DNA of 64,000 nt, from assembly GCF_043641665.1 (NCBI RefSeq), contig NC_092196.1:14381692-14445691 (forward strand). The letters run 5' to 3'. Shown one piece after another: positions 1 through 13,515 of the stretch; within the stretch, counting starts at the first letter, position 1, and every line of letters begins with the position of its first letter. Origin of the DNA: Enoplosus armatus (lineage: Eukaryota > Chordata > Actinopteri > Centrarchiformes > Enoplosidae). The position numbers and the translations under genes are program-made. The notes under the pieces are model-generated. The model searched no databases, had not been told where the DNA came from, and saw nothing but the letters and a program-made list of their open reading frames with translations.

Positions 1-572
1 CCTGATGCTTCCTAGCCAGCTGGCATTTCCAAAGGAATGTTCAGAATATAAGGTCAGGAATGCGTTATGCATAGACTGGATTATCCAGCATCCTGACAAA
101 ACTTTGACTTAGCTGCAGCCATCTTCCCAGGATTCTGCGGAAGAGAAAGGCAATCCAGACATTCCTGGGTCCTGTTGTGTTCTCTCTTACTCTCTAATTT
201 AAGAACAGCTGTCAGGCCCTGCAAACCCTCAACCATCAAAGCTGGGTAAGGAGGTGGGGGCGATGTGTGTGAGGAGCACTGATGCCCCCTATCACACTTT
301 CCAAGGTTGCGGCAATGACTCTCAGCAGAACACCTGTGGCAGGTAGGATGGAGGCTAGATTATAGGACCGGGGATAGTCACTGCATGCCCCAGCAGTAAA
401 AACAGGAGTCATTTAAGTGATGGTCCTCATAAGAGACATGCACCTATACCCTTTGGGCACCATCAACCACTAAGACCTGTTCCACACTAATTTGTATAAT
501 TTGGAAGTACATCTCCCAATGTTCCTTTTCACTCAGTTATCAAGTAACCTTTCTTCAGGATTTATTATATAA

Positions 573-584
573 CCCCCCCCCCCC
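573..584 (+). repeat. C homopolymer
   Basis: Run of twelve C. Confidence 0.9.
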
Positions 585-3500
585 ATTTTAAAATATTGAC
601 CTCTTGTCTAATAGTTCAGGATCTTCTGCTGGCACAATCAGTTCTTCACACTAGCTCTGGAAATAACAAAATGCTATGGAAACAGTGGTAAGATGTTTGG
701 TGGAAAAATAAAGAGATCTAGGCAGTTTTTGTTTGTTTTGCCATTTGTATGTGGAACCTTTGACTTGCAAACTGTGTTTCAAGTCTATCAGCATTAATGT
801 GTGCATGGCCAAACTTTATCAGAATAGGTTCAGAGATTGCTGGAAATGTCCGAGAGCAGTGAAGCTCTCATGTATACTTGGACCGTCTTTGTGGTTCTCA
901 CACTGGAAAGCAAAGGCTCCTGCTGGATTGTTTGGACTGAGGCAGGCACCTGCTGCTTTGAGAAGAAAACAGTCCTGGAATCACCTGTTGCTTGATTCAT
1001 TCATATTCCTGTAATCAAAGCAAAGAGTCATGATTGCACTGTGTGTCATGAGATCCCGTGTCTCAGAGGCTTCTCACATTGCCCTGGCTTCCTCCCAACA
1101 TAGCCTAACTTGAAAGAAAAAAAACAGTGTAGCTGGAGTGCCAACGGAATCTTATAAATATGTGAGTAAATTGGATGGAAGATTTTTAAAATTGAACTCT
1201 ATCATTTGATATAAAACTTATTATGTGAGATCATGATGTGGTGCTGTGTTTGGAACAACTCTGTGTGTTTAGGTGTGCTTATGGGCTGAGGTTCTCACAC
1301 TCTGGTGAACATGTTGAGACACGAATTCCCTGGGGGATCCTAGATGTGGTCCATGCTCTGCTCCGTACAAACCCCTAATTACACTATTGGCTCCGTTAAG
1401 GGACATAATTGCTAGGAATCGTTCCGTGATTCAAACTAGGGGATGCCAACTGATTTATTTTCCTTCTCCTGCCTCCAATGCACATGCATGCACTCAGACA
1501 TGCTACTACAATAACATGCTGAATATACAGTAAACAGCGCAGATTGTCACCCACACAACACAAGATTTCCCAATGTCTTGTCAGAGGTGACTAATGTAAT
1601 TCATTTTGCAGTGCCATCAAATTGTCAAATGTACATGTTGCGTTTGCTGTGGTCAGATCAGTAACATTGAACGTCTACATTGAACTGTTGGAACTTAAAT
1701 TTTTTTTAATCATCTTTTTAAATATATGGGACACAGACTTCTTCCTGCTTAGAAGTGGGCTTTGGAGGTGGATTTCCCACATATATGAGAAAGGCCATCT
1801 TGGGGGTCTCCTTGACCTGCGCTCCCAGGGAAGTACTGTTTCGACAGCTTGTTCTAATTCCCTTGTCTCTCCAAGCTCCTGTAGGACAAACAGGGAGGAG
1901 GAAGCACTGAAGCCCCACAATGCTACAATAAGAGCAACCTTAGGGGCACAAGGAGGAAGAGGGTCAGTGCAATCACAGTGGGGCTTGAGGCACAGGAGTG
2001 AGGGGGTTGCAAATAAGGGAAGTGGGTAGCCCACGCCCTCATATACTAGGGAATTTCTCTCCTTCACATGGGGTCTGTTCTTTTTGTGGTTTTACGCAAA
2101 TTGGCTGCCAGTCCCAGACTGTTTGAAGTTCTTCTGAAACCTGACTCTTTGGTTTAGGTCTCATTCCTCAGAGCGTGCCGTTTCTACCCTCAACTTTAAT
2201 GTTTCCATGTGCAACATGGATCCGAGTGACAGTGTGTAGGAGTGATCTGGATAAGGCAGTGGGAGCTCATTTTCAAACACAGCACACAATATCGAGAATT
2301 GTACAGAAACACTGAACTGAATTTCTGGATCTGTTATAATTTGCTTACAAAACGAACCACATTTCACACACCACAATTAGGCAGCACCACCCTTGTGGTT
2401 GCTGAAATCAAGGCTAAATGAATGAATGCGGGGCACTGTTTAAATAGTGATCAGATCTGACACTCAGGAAGGAGACATCAAAGAAGAACAAAATGTGGCA
2501 AATCTTTAGGAAAGTCAGAAAGTCCCTCCTGTGACAGCACTGAAGGGACCTGAGTGACTAATGCCTGGATTTCCTTTTCAGCACAGCCCTCACAAAAGAC
2601 ATTTTCCATAATATCATGTCCTGGACAAAGGAGCATTGAGTGCATAGCTGAATTTAGTGAGTGAAAGTGAATAGCTGTGCAAGATGTAAAATTCCAGGCC
2701 TGACATGTGCACTTCCACAAGCACAACAACATCATTACCAACAATGTTTTCCATTTGGGAAATGGTATTGAAATGTATAAACTGGTTGTAATACTGCAGA
2801 GTGCAGCTTGAATGTGATATTTGGAAGGGATAGGTTTGACCTTGACTGAGTTGAGTGAACCCTTTAAACAGGTGGGGGTTTCATTATTAACACACTCTGG
2901 ATTTTGAGTTATTTGGATGTTTGGTCTTCTCTACACACATGTGTGGCTCACACAAGCTCTATACCCCTGCTTTAACAAGGCTAAAACCTGTTTCATCTCT
3001 CTGTCCTGATGGGGGATGTGGCCTGAACGCTGCCATGTTCAAAGCAACAAGAACTCCTGAAGTGACAGGCACTCAGGGCATACAATCCTCCTGATGAAAG
3101 AAACACATGCTTTGTGCGGGGCAATGGTTGGCTTTATGGCCCTAAGTGACTCAGCCTGGCACCCTGCACATTCTAATATTTTCCATTGTTCAGTCACATC
3201 CAACTCTTTACATCCTCCCTTCACTACTTCCCTCAAAATCGGATGAGACTTTCTCTTTCTTTTTCTTTCCCTACCAGGCGTATCACAGCTAGGCCACCGT
3301 GCAGGTTTCAGCAGCTCTGATGTTTCAGTGAATGAGCTCTCAGTGCGTCTCATCTTAGCTTTGCTGCTCCACATGCAGATGGCAGGCTGTGTGTATTTGT
3401 TTATGCTGCTGGGTGAGGGGACTCACTGTGGGAAAAGTTGGTGTCCACGGTTGGGATCGATGAGGGAGAGATAAGAGTGCTCAGTGGCCTTGGCTGAGCA

Positions 3501-5383
3501 TGCATGAAAATCCTTTTCTTGTGTGAAAACTTCCTCCCCGTTTTTGTAATTTCTCCTTAATATGAGAAGTGGTGAAGTCACCCCGAGAATTGCTCCCTTT
3601 ACTGCAAAAAATGGGACAGCATTTAGGGGCTAAGGAACAGATCAGCTACAAATTGCACTGTTCCCATCATGTAGATACCCTCATATCTGTTAAAGCACTG
3701 GTGAAGTTGTGTGTCAGAGTAACATACAGAGATTGCTGCTGCTATACTTCAGTCTTCTCCATAACAACAGATGTGACCAGCAGATGTCCAAAAATGCCAT
3801 GTAACTACTACAGACAGCCCATGCAGTGTAATCAGAGTCTTCTGAAACCAAACAATTGTGCTCTAGTTCCAAAAGTGCAATACAAGTCCAATATCCATCA
3901 TTTGGACGTTCCCACTCTTAAAACGTTGTAGTTGTGTTATAGGACTCCGGTAGAGGACTCTCAATACATTAATATGTTCTTGTAAGCTCCTTCATCTAAG
4001 GAGGAAAGTTGTATACAACTTGCCGCTAATACTTTGAACCTGCCATGTCCAGAATTCTCTGTGAATGCATTAAACTGATTTTCAGACTGAAAATGTACAT
4101 TTTTTTGCAGTGTGCCATTTAGTCCTTTTTTCTTTCCTTTTTTAAAAACTGCGTGACAGATTTGTACACACCACAAGAATCCTGGAATTTGAGAATGTCC
4201 CTTTCCCATCAGTGCTGGTGCTTAGCGTGGGAATCAAGGGCAGCGATAGGAGGATGTGGGAGAATAAGAACTGTCAGTCAAACACATAGCATTTAGAGGA
4301 AAGAGGCTCCGATAGGGAAGGCACTCTAACCTCCTCTTCCCTTAAGTCATAACTTTAATCTTTCGCACTGTACATGTGTAAGCCTTGAGTGCTAATGAGT
4401 CTCTGGGAACCCAGCGGTAGATGTAAGGATAAGACAGTAACCTGTCTATACGTGATTTTCCATCCACATCTTCCATTCTAACTTCAAGCTGATCATTATC
4501 TCTCACTTATCACACTCACTTTCTTAAAAACATCAACACACTTTATTGCATGCTACTCACTGCCTGCTGCTGTCATGTTGTTATAAGATTTACTACTGGG
4601 AGTCTTAACTGTATGAATCTCAGATATCATCCCTGCACCCAGAGTGAAGGCTGTTGAATAATGCCTCTGGGAACTGGTGTTCAACCTCAGCTTTTCCCTT
4701 CTATCTATATTATGCAGTAATGAAGGTCTTCTCTCTCTGCCCGATAGCAAATATATATCACCTTTAACAGGCACACATTCCAGTGCTAGCACCATGGGAA
4801 AACACAGAGCAGGAGCAAGGACATTGTTCTCAGAGTGAGTACAGGGACAGAAAGAAAGAAAGGCAGGGGGTTGGTTAGGGGAGCCGAGTGAGACAGAGAG
4901 GAAAAAATTAGACCATAAGACACCATGAGCTAAAATGAAAAAAAAGGTCAAGAGTAAGAGAAAGAAATGATTTATTTAATTATTAAATCAATACAGATAC
5001 CAACTGAGTGACCTGAAGGAGTCATGCAGAGAGCATAAGCACAGTGAGTGTATCAGCCTCTTTTCTGGTCTTCCTTTGTGGTGGTTGAAGCGGCCCTGTG
5101 TGTGGTCTGAGTGGTTCCCGTCTTTGAGGAGTGAGCAGATCTCTCAGACACTTCAGACTGCAGTCTCACACACAGCCTCTGATGAGCGCAGAGCAAAGAA
5201 GGAGAGGTCCAATAAACAAGGCCTGTTTGATCCAGCCGCAACCCAGCAGCTTGCCAAGTTCCCTTTGTCTTAGCGAGGACACCACAGCCGTCACACAGAC
5301 AGCCGTCTACCCGCCGCTCTGAGCTGCGGTGAGGGGCATCATTCACATGCTGCTGTGCCAGTAGAGCCAGAAAGAAAGAGAGC

Positions 5384-5403
5384 GAGAGAGAGAGAGAGAG
5401 AGA
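5384..5403 (+). repeat. (GA)n microsatellite
   Basis: Perfect GA dinucleotide run within a purine-rich stretch. Confidence 0.9.
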
Positions 5404-8400
5404 TACTTGAAAACAGAGAGATAGGATCAAGCTTATACAACAATATGCATGTGCATATATTAATGCCTGTGTTTCTGTTTCCATCACCCAGTGTTCTCTA
5501 GACAGCTGCATGAGGCTGTTGTGCCACATGCAGGTGATTAGGTGGCGATGCTTTCTCAGAGCTGTTCCACATGGTCCTCATCATTCTGTGATTGCCTCAG
5601 CCCACTGCTGTTGGGGAGACACTGGAGGTCCGAGTTTGCAAATCTTTGCGAAATATGCAAAGGCTGAAAGCCAAGTCCAGTAAATTTGATACTGTAGATA
5701 AGTGAAAGCAGAATATCCGTGCCATTGTTCTGTTAGACAGTGATCTCCTCTAAATATTGAACATTAAAAAAAACAATAGGATCCCATTGTTTTATCTGTA
5801 ATAGGATGTAAACTTTAAAGGAAACAGACAAACAACAACAGTGCTGGTTAATATGATGATAGTTTCCCTGATGTTCTTTTGGCCAAAAACACAAAAAGAA
5901 ATTGTAATAAAATAGGACTGTGTACAATGTTCCTTTCTATTTTCCTTATTATTAACAGACCAGAGTGGAATGAGTGTCTAATTTCAACATCAGCTATGAA
6001 TTCATACATCAAGGCTAAGGAATTCACCTCACCTGACCCTTATGCATGCAGTTTCATAGAGAAGGCTAGCCAAACTCAACAAATGAAAATAGGGATTTTT
6101 GGCCGAAAAATGCTTGAGTGAACTTGTTTTCCATGCCCCCTGGCCCAGTGGTGGTTGAAAAGGCTTTGGCTGAGTGGCAGAGCTGTGCTTATCTTAATGA
6201 AAAAACCATTTTGTAGAGTCAATCTTCTAAGTCGGGTTTTGTGTGTGCTAGATCCCTGTGTTCCTCTTTAGATAGAAGGAAACTCTAAACTGAGCCCATC
6301 AGGTGCAACCAGTACGACTATTTCCCACAGTTGAGGCCCAGGCGGCAACAGCCAGATATCTGACACTAATCACCCATTAAAAGTATAATGCTGTTTTGCG
6401 CCAGGCTAGAGAGAGAGTGACAGTGACAGCTGCTGCTACTGAGGGATTCTAGGAACATCGACAAAACTTCTCTACAAGACTGGGGAATTGTACTTTGGTC
6501 TTTTCAAGTCAGAGTTTGAGTAAATAAGACTGTGAACAAGTGTAAGTGAAGAGAGAATAAATAGGTCGATATGAAATAATGGGGATTTCTGAATGAAATG
6601 AATCACACAGAGAAAGAGTGCACTGTCAGTCATCCAAAAGATGAGACAGGAAAATTGAGTAAGGATGATCCTTAGATCAAGGCTTACCTGTGTCTTTGCG
6701 CCAGCACCAGTTTTCTTTCCCTCAGTACAAACTTCTTTCCTTTAGTGGCCTTCTGGAGGCCTGATGTTATGTTGGCCTGTGCTTTGGTCACAGATCGGCA
6801 TTAGGTTTAACAGCATGCCAAAGAAAGTGCCATTCCACAGGCGTCTGCAAGACTGGATCAACTATAAGCCAAAGAGAGCGGTTTCAGGGCAGTTTTAATG
6901 CAGCACCTGTCAGGGCTCAGCTCAGGCCCAGGATTCTGCAGGACCCTGCCTGTGCAGCTGTGGGTCCAATCTGAACCTTGGCCAGGAACAGAGGCCAGGA
7001 CCCTCTCTATCCCCTCTCACTGGCTTCTGATCTGTCACCACACATAACAATGAAGCTCCTCTGTCGGTGCTCTGACCTCAGCAGGCCTGTAATCTAATGA
7101 TATGGAATATGGTCTGGGGTGATCTAGTGGTTCCAGGAATGCAACTTGCACAAGAATCCTTCAAAACAGTCTTATGGAGTTGCAGTGAGACTGTGTAAGT
7201 GTGCAACAGGCAGAACATGTGTCAGAACATTCACAAATTGTGAGCTGTATCTAATTCTCTTGTTTGTTATCTTTCAGTCATAGCCTTTCTTGTGCCCTTT
7301 ATCTCGTTATATGCTGGATAAAAATAGGGAGACGACAGTCAAAAAAGGAGAGGAAAAGGAGAGAGAAGAATTGCAAAAAAAACTCAGTAAATCAGAAATC
7401 TGACATGGTCTCTGAGGACTAAATGTTTCAGACAATCAGTCTAAATTACTATTGTAAACATGCCGGATTAAACGTCCACTCAAACCATACAAGTGGATTT
7501 TTTTCTGCTCGATTGAATGGAAAAATGCGTGGCCCCCAGCGCCTCTCTCTCAGAACTCTGGTCTCTTGAGATAGGGAATATTAAGGAGGCTAATGTGACT
7601 AGAGGGCTCTGGGCTGTCCTTGCAGGGCTGCCTGCTTATGAATGTCCATTTATAACCAGATTGGTTCAAATAAGCAGAGGATGCAAGAGCGACATTTTCC
7701 CACAGTACTGCAGGAGGCCAACACGACTTCCCCTTTATAGTTCATGACTGCATGGAAACTGCACTCCCACTAAGAGCTCACAGAATGGGCGGACTGGCGG
7801 ACCGTGGCAGCCCAGATAACACAACTTGACCAACACTGAATCTGATTAGCCAACTTGAAACCAACCATGCATGCTGATAGTGACAGAGTCATGGAAAGAC
7901 GCAGTGCATCAACCTGATAATTAGATTCTCACCACATAAGTGATAAATGCATCAGTATTTACTCTGTGGGTTTCGGGGCAATGTGAAAAGTAGCATAGCT
8001 CCTTTGTTTGATTTTCTAATATTGGTATTTATTAATCTTCCTTTGGCTTTGATGTGACTTGCATTTTAATTTTGTGTTTTCACTAGTTTTGAATAGTTTG
8101 TCTATCAATCAAACAAACTTAAAACACCATTGGAGTGCAAGCCTTGTGGACTTGTTTGTTCGTATCATTGGAAGTTTACACCTGGTCCAATCCCTTTTTG
8201 TTTTTTTGGTGAGGCAATGAGAATTTCATCCAACTGCACTTTGAAATCATGACCGCTTTCTGCTCCAGGTAACCAAATCTGCTTGCCACCTGCTACAAAC
8301 CTAGTTGTGCCCAGGTTTGCTCTCTACAACAAAGCCTGTGTGACCTCCACATCAGTCCAACTCACGTTTCCTACTCAACATGACTCCTCTCAGACTCCTC

Positions 8401-10749
8401 ATCCGCATGTCTGTGTCTTTGAAACCCCCTTTGTGCTTTTTTTTTTCCCTGCAGGTCCGTTTTGTGGATATCTTATTTCTTATGCTGCAGCTTGGGGCCT
8501 GTGGCTGGACTGTGACGTTGTCGTTCTGGTTTTTAAAACTTCTGTAGCCATACACTCTCGAGGTTGTGACCCCTGTATGTGTGTGAGTGACAGGAAGGAA
8601 CGGAGTCTTTTAAGAGGATTTACTGTGAATTAGCACGCTGATTTGATGCTCCTTTTCATCGTGCTGTGTTCCGGCGAGAGCAGACTGCTCTGGTCCCTGT
8701 ACAGATGGGCAGATTGCATTTCAGCCACTTTTTAAAAAGCCATGCGCACGGATCGGATATATGTCAGGAGTGTCATTGGTCAACTGTCACATCTGTCAGC
8801 TACATTCTTTTGAAGTTGATTTTTAAGTATATGTATGTTCAAAAATGTAATCTCTCTGCATCATTTTTCACACTAATCCCCTCTGTTTACAAACGCATGG
8901 TATTCTAACTTCACAGACGGCAATCAGTCACAAGTATTTCAAGGGTAGGTCGCCTGGCCGCATCTGATATCCTCAAAGTACAATAGGCAGTGAAAAACAG
9001 CACCAAAATAATCTTTCTTGTGTTTTCACATTTTCCTCAAGTTCAGATTGGACAGAAGGGCACAATGGCTGCTGGTGAAGTGAGCCAGCTCTCTCTAATC
9101 AGTTTGGAGGGCAGCTGTGCAGCAAGGACTCAACAGTTGGCTCAGACTCTGGGAACCAGCGCGAAAGACTAAGATGCATTTTAGACCACTACAAGCCCAT
9201 GCATAGTCTCTATCTCATTCTTATTTTTTCTTATTCTTACTACTGCTCACTCTTCTCTCTCTCTCTTTCTCTTTCACACTCAAAAACACAGCGAGATCAC
9301 ACCAAATGGCACTAAGTTTTTTACTTTTACCCCCTGGTTAAACTATAATCTGTGGTTCTGTTCCAGGCCTTCTTCCAGCATTTACCACGTCATGTGGTCC
9401 AGGATTCCCACATTACAGAGAACTGCATGTGGTGTGGGCTGCATGTTCCGTTTCCTGCAGATTAACTTTGTATGCCTCCCCCTTTACTGTGACAAACTGA
9501 ATCAATCTAATGTAAATAAGCATTCCTAACTTTCAACAAACCTATGGCCCCCGAAAACCAAAAGCCCCCCTCAGTTGAAAGTGAGAGAATTCCACCAGGA
9601 GATCTAAACTTCCTTCTCTCCCAGATCTCAAGCTTGCCTTCCCACAGACGCCCCAGGCTCAATGACTTTGACTTCCCACATTTAAGAGTGACTAAAAAAA
9701 GCGTCTTCAAATTGCAACCATAAGTTCTCTCTCTTTTCCTCCTCCCACACACACGCTCTTACAATCCTAATGGGGGTCCTAAACACTGGGAAAATTCAAT
9801 TCTCCAGTGAAAGAATTACTCGTATTTCCCATTTCACCTGTCTTTCTCCCCATCAACAACACAGTAACACTCTGAGAAAAGCCAGCAATGTTGTTCTATG
9901 GGATGCATACTGAGTTGGAACTTCCAGTGAGAAAACAAGTAGACTGGGGAGGGATGAAGAAAGAAAAAGAAAAAGAGAGCATGGAGAAGGAGCCTCTTGG
10001 GTGACTGCACAAAGGGTCAGAGGTCTGTTCCCTGAGGATATGTGAGTTTGACTCCTCCACAGAATGAAATAGATCCACTTAGTGAAATCACTTCCTGTCA
10101 GTGTTTACAGGGTGGTAAGAACTTGGGCAACAGTGTGGCACAGCAGGAGAGAAGAAACTGGACTCTGTGTATATGGCTTGTGATATAGAGCTTGAATAAA
10201 CAATCAGCAAAGTTTGGCTGTCATTGTACAAGCAATTAATCTTACTGTGAAAATTTACCTGTACAGATATTGTGGAGTCATTTTCTCGCCCTTTGTAAAT
10301 GTATCTACAGTGCAAGCTTTATCTTGCTCAGGGAGTTTTTTTAGGCTTGATAGTGCGGTATGGAACTTGATCTCTGTGAGATAGTCTGACAGTTTATCCT
10401 TCACACTTATCCCAGCAGAGAGAAAAAGAAAGAGAGAGGGAATGGAGTGTGATGGGTGTGTTATTGTTGCATTTTCAGTGAAACTATGCTGGCCCATTCA
10501 TGGGCCTCTCTGATAAAGTCGACATCAGAAAGACTACACTACAAACACAGTCTTATCTTGCGTACCATGTAGTAAGCCCACATCAGGGTTCATGGAAGTG
10601 TGTACAAGCTTTAATGCTAGAAGGGCCAGGTCAGGCCAGGAAGCAGAATAAGCATCCCTAGTAGACATTACAGAGTGGAGGAGGTGGAGGAAGACTTCAT
10701 GAACAACAGCAAGGGCAATGTGCAGCTGGATTCAGATATAAAAAACATG

Positions 10750-11257
10750 CAGTGGTGGAATGCAACTATGTCCATTTACCCAAGTACTATACTTTGAGGT
10801 ACTTCTACTCCAATACAATTAAATCAGAAATGTTGTACTTCTTACTCTACTGCATTTATCTGAAAGCTTTGATTACTGATTAATTTTCATATTAAGATTT
10901 TCCATATGAAACATATGATGAGTTCACAAAATATGATGCCCTGTTACAGATTAAAATACACAACAGCCCACATATTTGTTAAGATTAGCTGCACCTCAAC
11001 CACTACAACAGTAAAATGCTACTTTCACATGAATGCATCAGTGATATTCCAGTAATATGATGTACTTTTGTTGCTAACAATGAGATGAAAACAACTTTGT
11101 AATGTCTGTCCAGGGATTACAGGTCAAAAATAGCCCTTTGGAAAAGTCTGGCACATTTACAGAAATCTTTTGCAGTGTGCACTGTCTCTGTTCTGTTAAG
11201 TAAACAAATACATAAATGCAATAATAATAAAGTGTCTGAGTACTTTTTCCTCCTTTT
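10750..11257 (+). mobile_element. Degraded copy of a dispersed teleost repeat (CAGTGGTGGAA type)
   Basis: Starts with cagtggtggaatgcaacta and contains the TACTTNTACTCC, TTGTACTT..TACTCTACTGCAT and CATATGATGAGTT blocks that I recognise from a very common fish interspersed repeat. The far end reads gagtactttttcctcc, a diverged inverted copy of the start. The copy has internal deletions and codes for nothing. It is probably a non-autonomous DNA transposon; the family name is not asserted. Confidence 0.6.
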
Positions 11258-13499
11258 AAAATATTTAAAATATTCATCCAATTCCATATTCTTTCAAATG
11301 CTGTCAGATGCTGTGTGTTAGTGCAGCTTAGTGTTGCTGAAATACCTGGTTCTCGTGCTTTATATAGTTTTCACCTTAAATGGGCATACAAATAACCTGA
11401 AATGAACAGACTACAACATAGTTACCAACCATGTCATACACTTCATAAACTATATATTATCATCAACTCTAGGGTGAGAAAGTCAGCATTTTGCCGGACA
11501 TTTATGTTTACTAGTCCCATTGGAATTATTCTGTCAGAGTTTGTAGCTACAGCAGAACTGCCACCAGCCCCAATAGCGGCCCGTCACACACCACTGCTGC
11601 TGAAAGCCCCCCCTCGTCTCATCTGGCTGACTGTTTAAAAAACACACAACTCCATGAGGGTCTTAGTCAAACAGAAATATTTAATAAAGTCTGTCATGGT
11701 CCATAACTCACAATCCAAATGGCCCGTAGTGACCCTTTCATCTTTCTACCTTTGGACAAAGATGCATTGCTACATTGACACATTCTGCATTGTCCATAAG
11801 AGGAAAAACACTGATGATAAATAAAACATTCTCCCTCATTATATTTTTATCTGTTTTATATTTTTCATTTTTGTGCAGCTCAGTAGAGAAGAGTTAATGC
11901 AGGAGTCCCTTGTTAAAACCACCAATAATCGCCAACAATCTGAGGACAGCAAATAAATATGCCAAGAAGAGTTATATGACCTTGCTTAAATGAATAATAG
12001 AGTGCTCCTTATAGCTGTCACTACAATAGTGGCGCTGAAACAAAGTCACCATCTCCAAAATGTTGGGCCGCAAAGCATTTCCATGTCATTGAAGTCTAAC
12101 GTTAGCAGAAAAGCCAAAAGCTATTAATTACAAAAATAGAAGATCTTTTTCAATGACTGTGTACTGTTCTTATGCTTTATCCCTTCATGCTGTGCATTAT
12201 GTGTGTGTGTTGTGTCCCACCCGCATTCAGAGAAAAAAAACATGGACAGAAACTTAGGTTATAACCCCATCCTTGGCCCTCTGCAGTGGGGTTGTGAGAG
12301 AGAAGTTTCTTTCCCTAGGGTCTCTCCCACGCCACCCCCATTCCCTTCCTCCATATATGAGAATAACCATAAATCATAGATACATCCAGCTTCGACCAGT
12401 ACAGAGCTGGAAACTCACTCTGTTACACTAACAGGGGTAGGCTCTGTGGTGTTGGAGAACAGACACACCTTTTGCAATAGACTACAGATATGAAAATTGA
12501 GTCATAGTCACGGTGGTGCTTTGGGGTAAGGCTCAAAAGTGCCGAATGCAATGATTGTTCAGGCTACATTCACACACTCAGGCATGCAGACGCACTCACA
12601 CCCCTCCTCTCCCTGACTTAAAGGCCAAAAACAACTATACACGTCCCTCTCTTGGGCTTCATTAGATGGAAAACATATAAGATAAATAAATGAACTAACC
12701 CCAAAATTGTTGTGCTTGCGTGGGAGAGTTCAAAATGACCCAAAATAGTCTTTCGTAAGGCCAGAGGAATGAGGGTCTGCATCATTTCACCATACAAGGG
12801 CCTGTTCTCTGTACACAATTCCCTGCCGAAACCCTCCACCACACTCACCACAGTGACCAGTCTGCTGCCACAGGGACCAGACTGCTGTGGCTTACACACA
12901 TTTTCTTTGTGCTTTTGTTCTGTGATATTCTCTCTTGTGTGTGCACAACACTTAAATGCACACTCAGCCGTATTTGTGGGGGCGTCCGACTTTTCTTCTG
13001 CTCTCTCGAAGTGCGCATCTGCATTCAATGCATGTGTTCCTGGGTTCCACTGGACTGAGCGGCTCCTGGTAGACTGATTGTGATGAAGCACACACACGCT
13101 GTGGAACGAACATGCAGACACACTCAGAACAACAGAGAGAGAGAGATGTACAGTTAGGCAAATAGACAAAAAGCAGCAGGTTGCACATGGCAACAGTTTC
13201 TTGATAATGGGAGTAAGTCTTTAAGGAGTAATCTGAGAAGTAATTCGACTGTGCAGAAGCAGTTTACATTGGTGGACAGAGACTCACACAAGCTAGACCT
13301 TTTAGACAATAGAATGACTCATAGACACACAAACAAGTACACACTGATCAAGTCCAGACACACTTGCTTTCGTCACTTCAATTTTGCTGCGGTGTCCCTG
13401 CAGCCGCCTACATTACATGTCTCTACACACTTCTGAGGCTTGTATACACCGCTTTGGTCTTGTCTATTTGCATTTGTGTGTATATAGTGTGTGTGTTTT

Positions 13500-13515
13500 T
13501 GTGTGTGTGTGTGTG
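13500..13515 (+). repeat. (GT)n microsatellite
   Basis: Short perfect GT run, with an imperfect GT/TA run just upstream. Confidence 0.85.

Larger units (their letters stand above)
1..10749. other. Gene-free interval (no supported exon)
   Basis: Only short open frames are present, none longer than about 160 codons. None shows a recognisable domain, a biased composition typical of exons, or neighbouring exons that join in phase. Visible content is a C homopolymer and a GA microsatellite. An intron of a gene outside the window, or regulatory DNA, cannot be excluded. Confidence 0.6.

Noticed and set aside
5053..5529. 158-codon Ser/Leu-rich minus-strand frame
   Set aside because: Its SLSLSLSLS run is the translation of the GA microsatellite.
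12618..13193. 191-codon open frame on the minus strand
   Set aside because: No recognised domain; overlaps an equally open frame on the other strand; likely chance in CA/TG-rich sequence.
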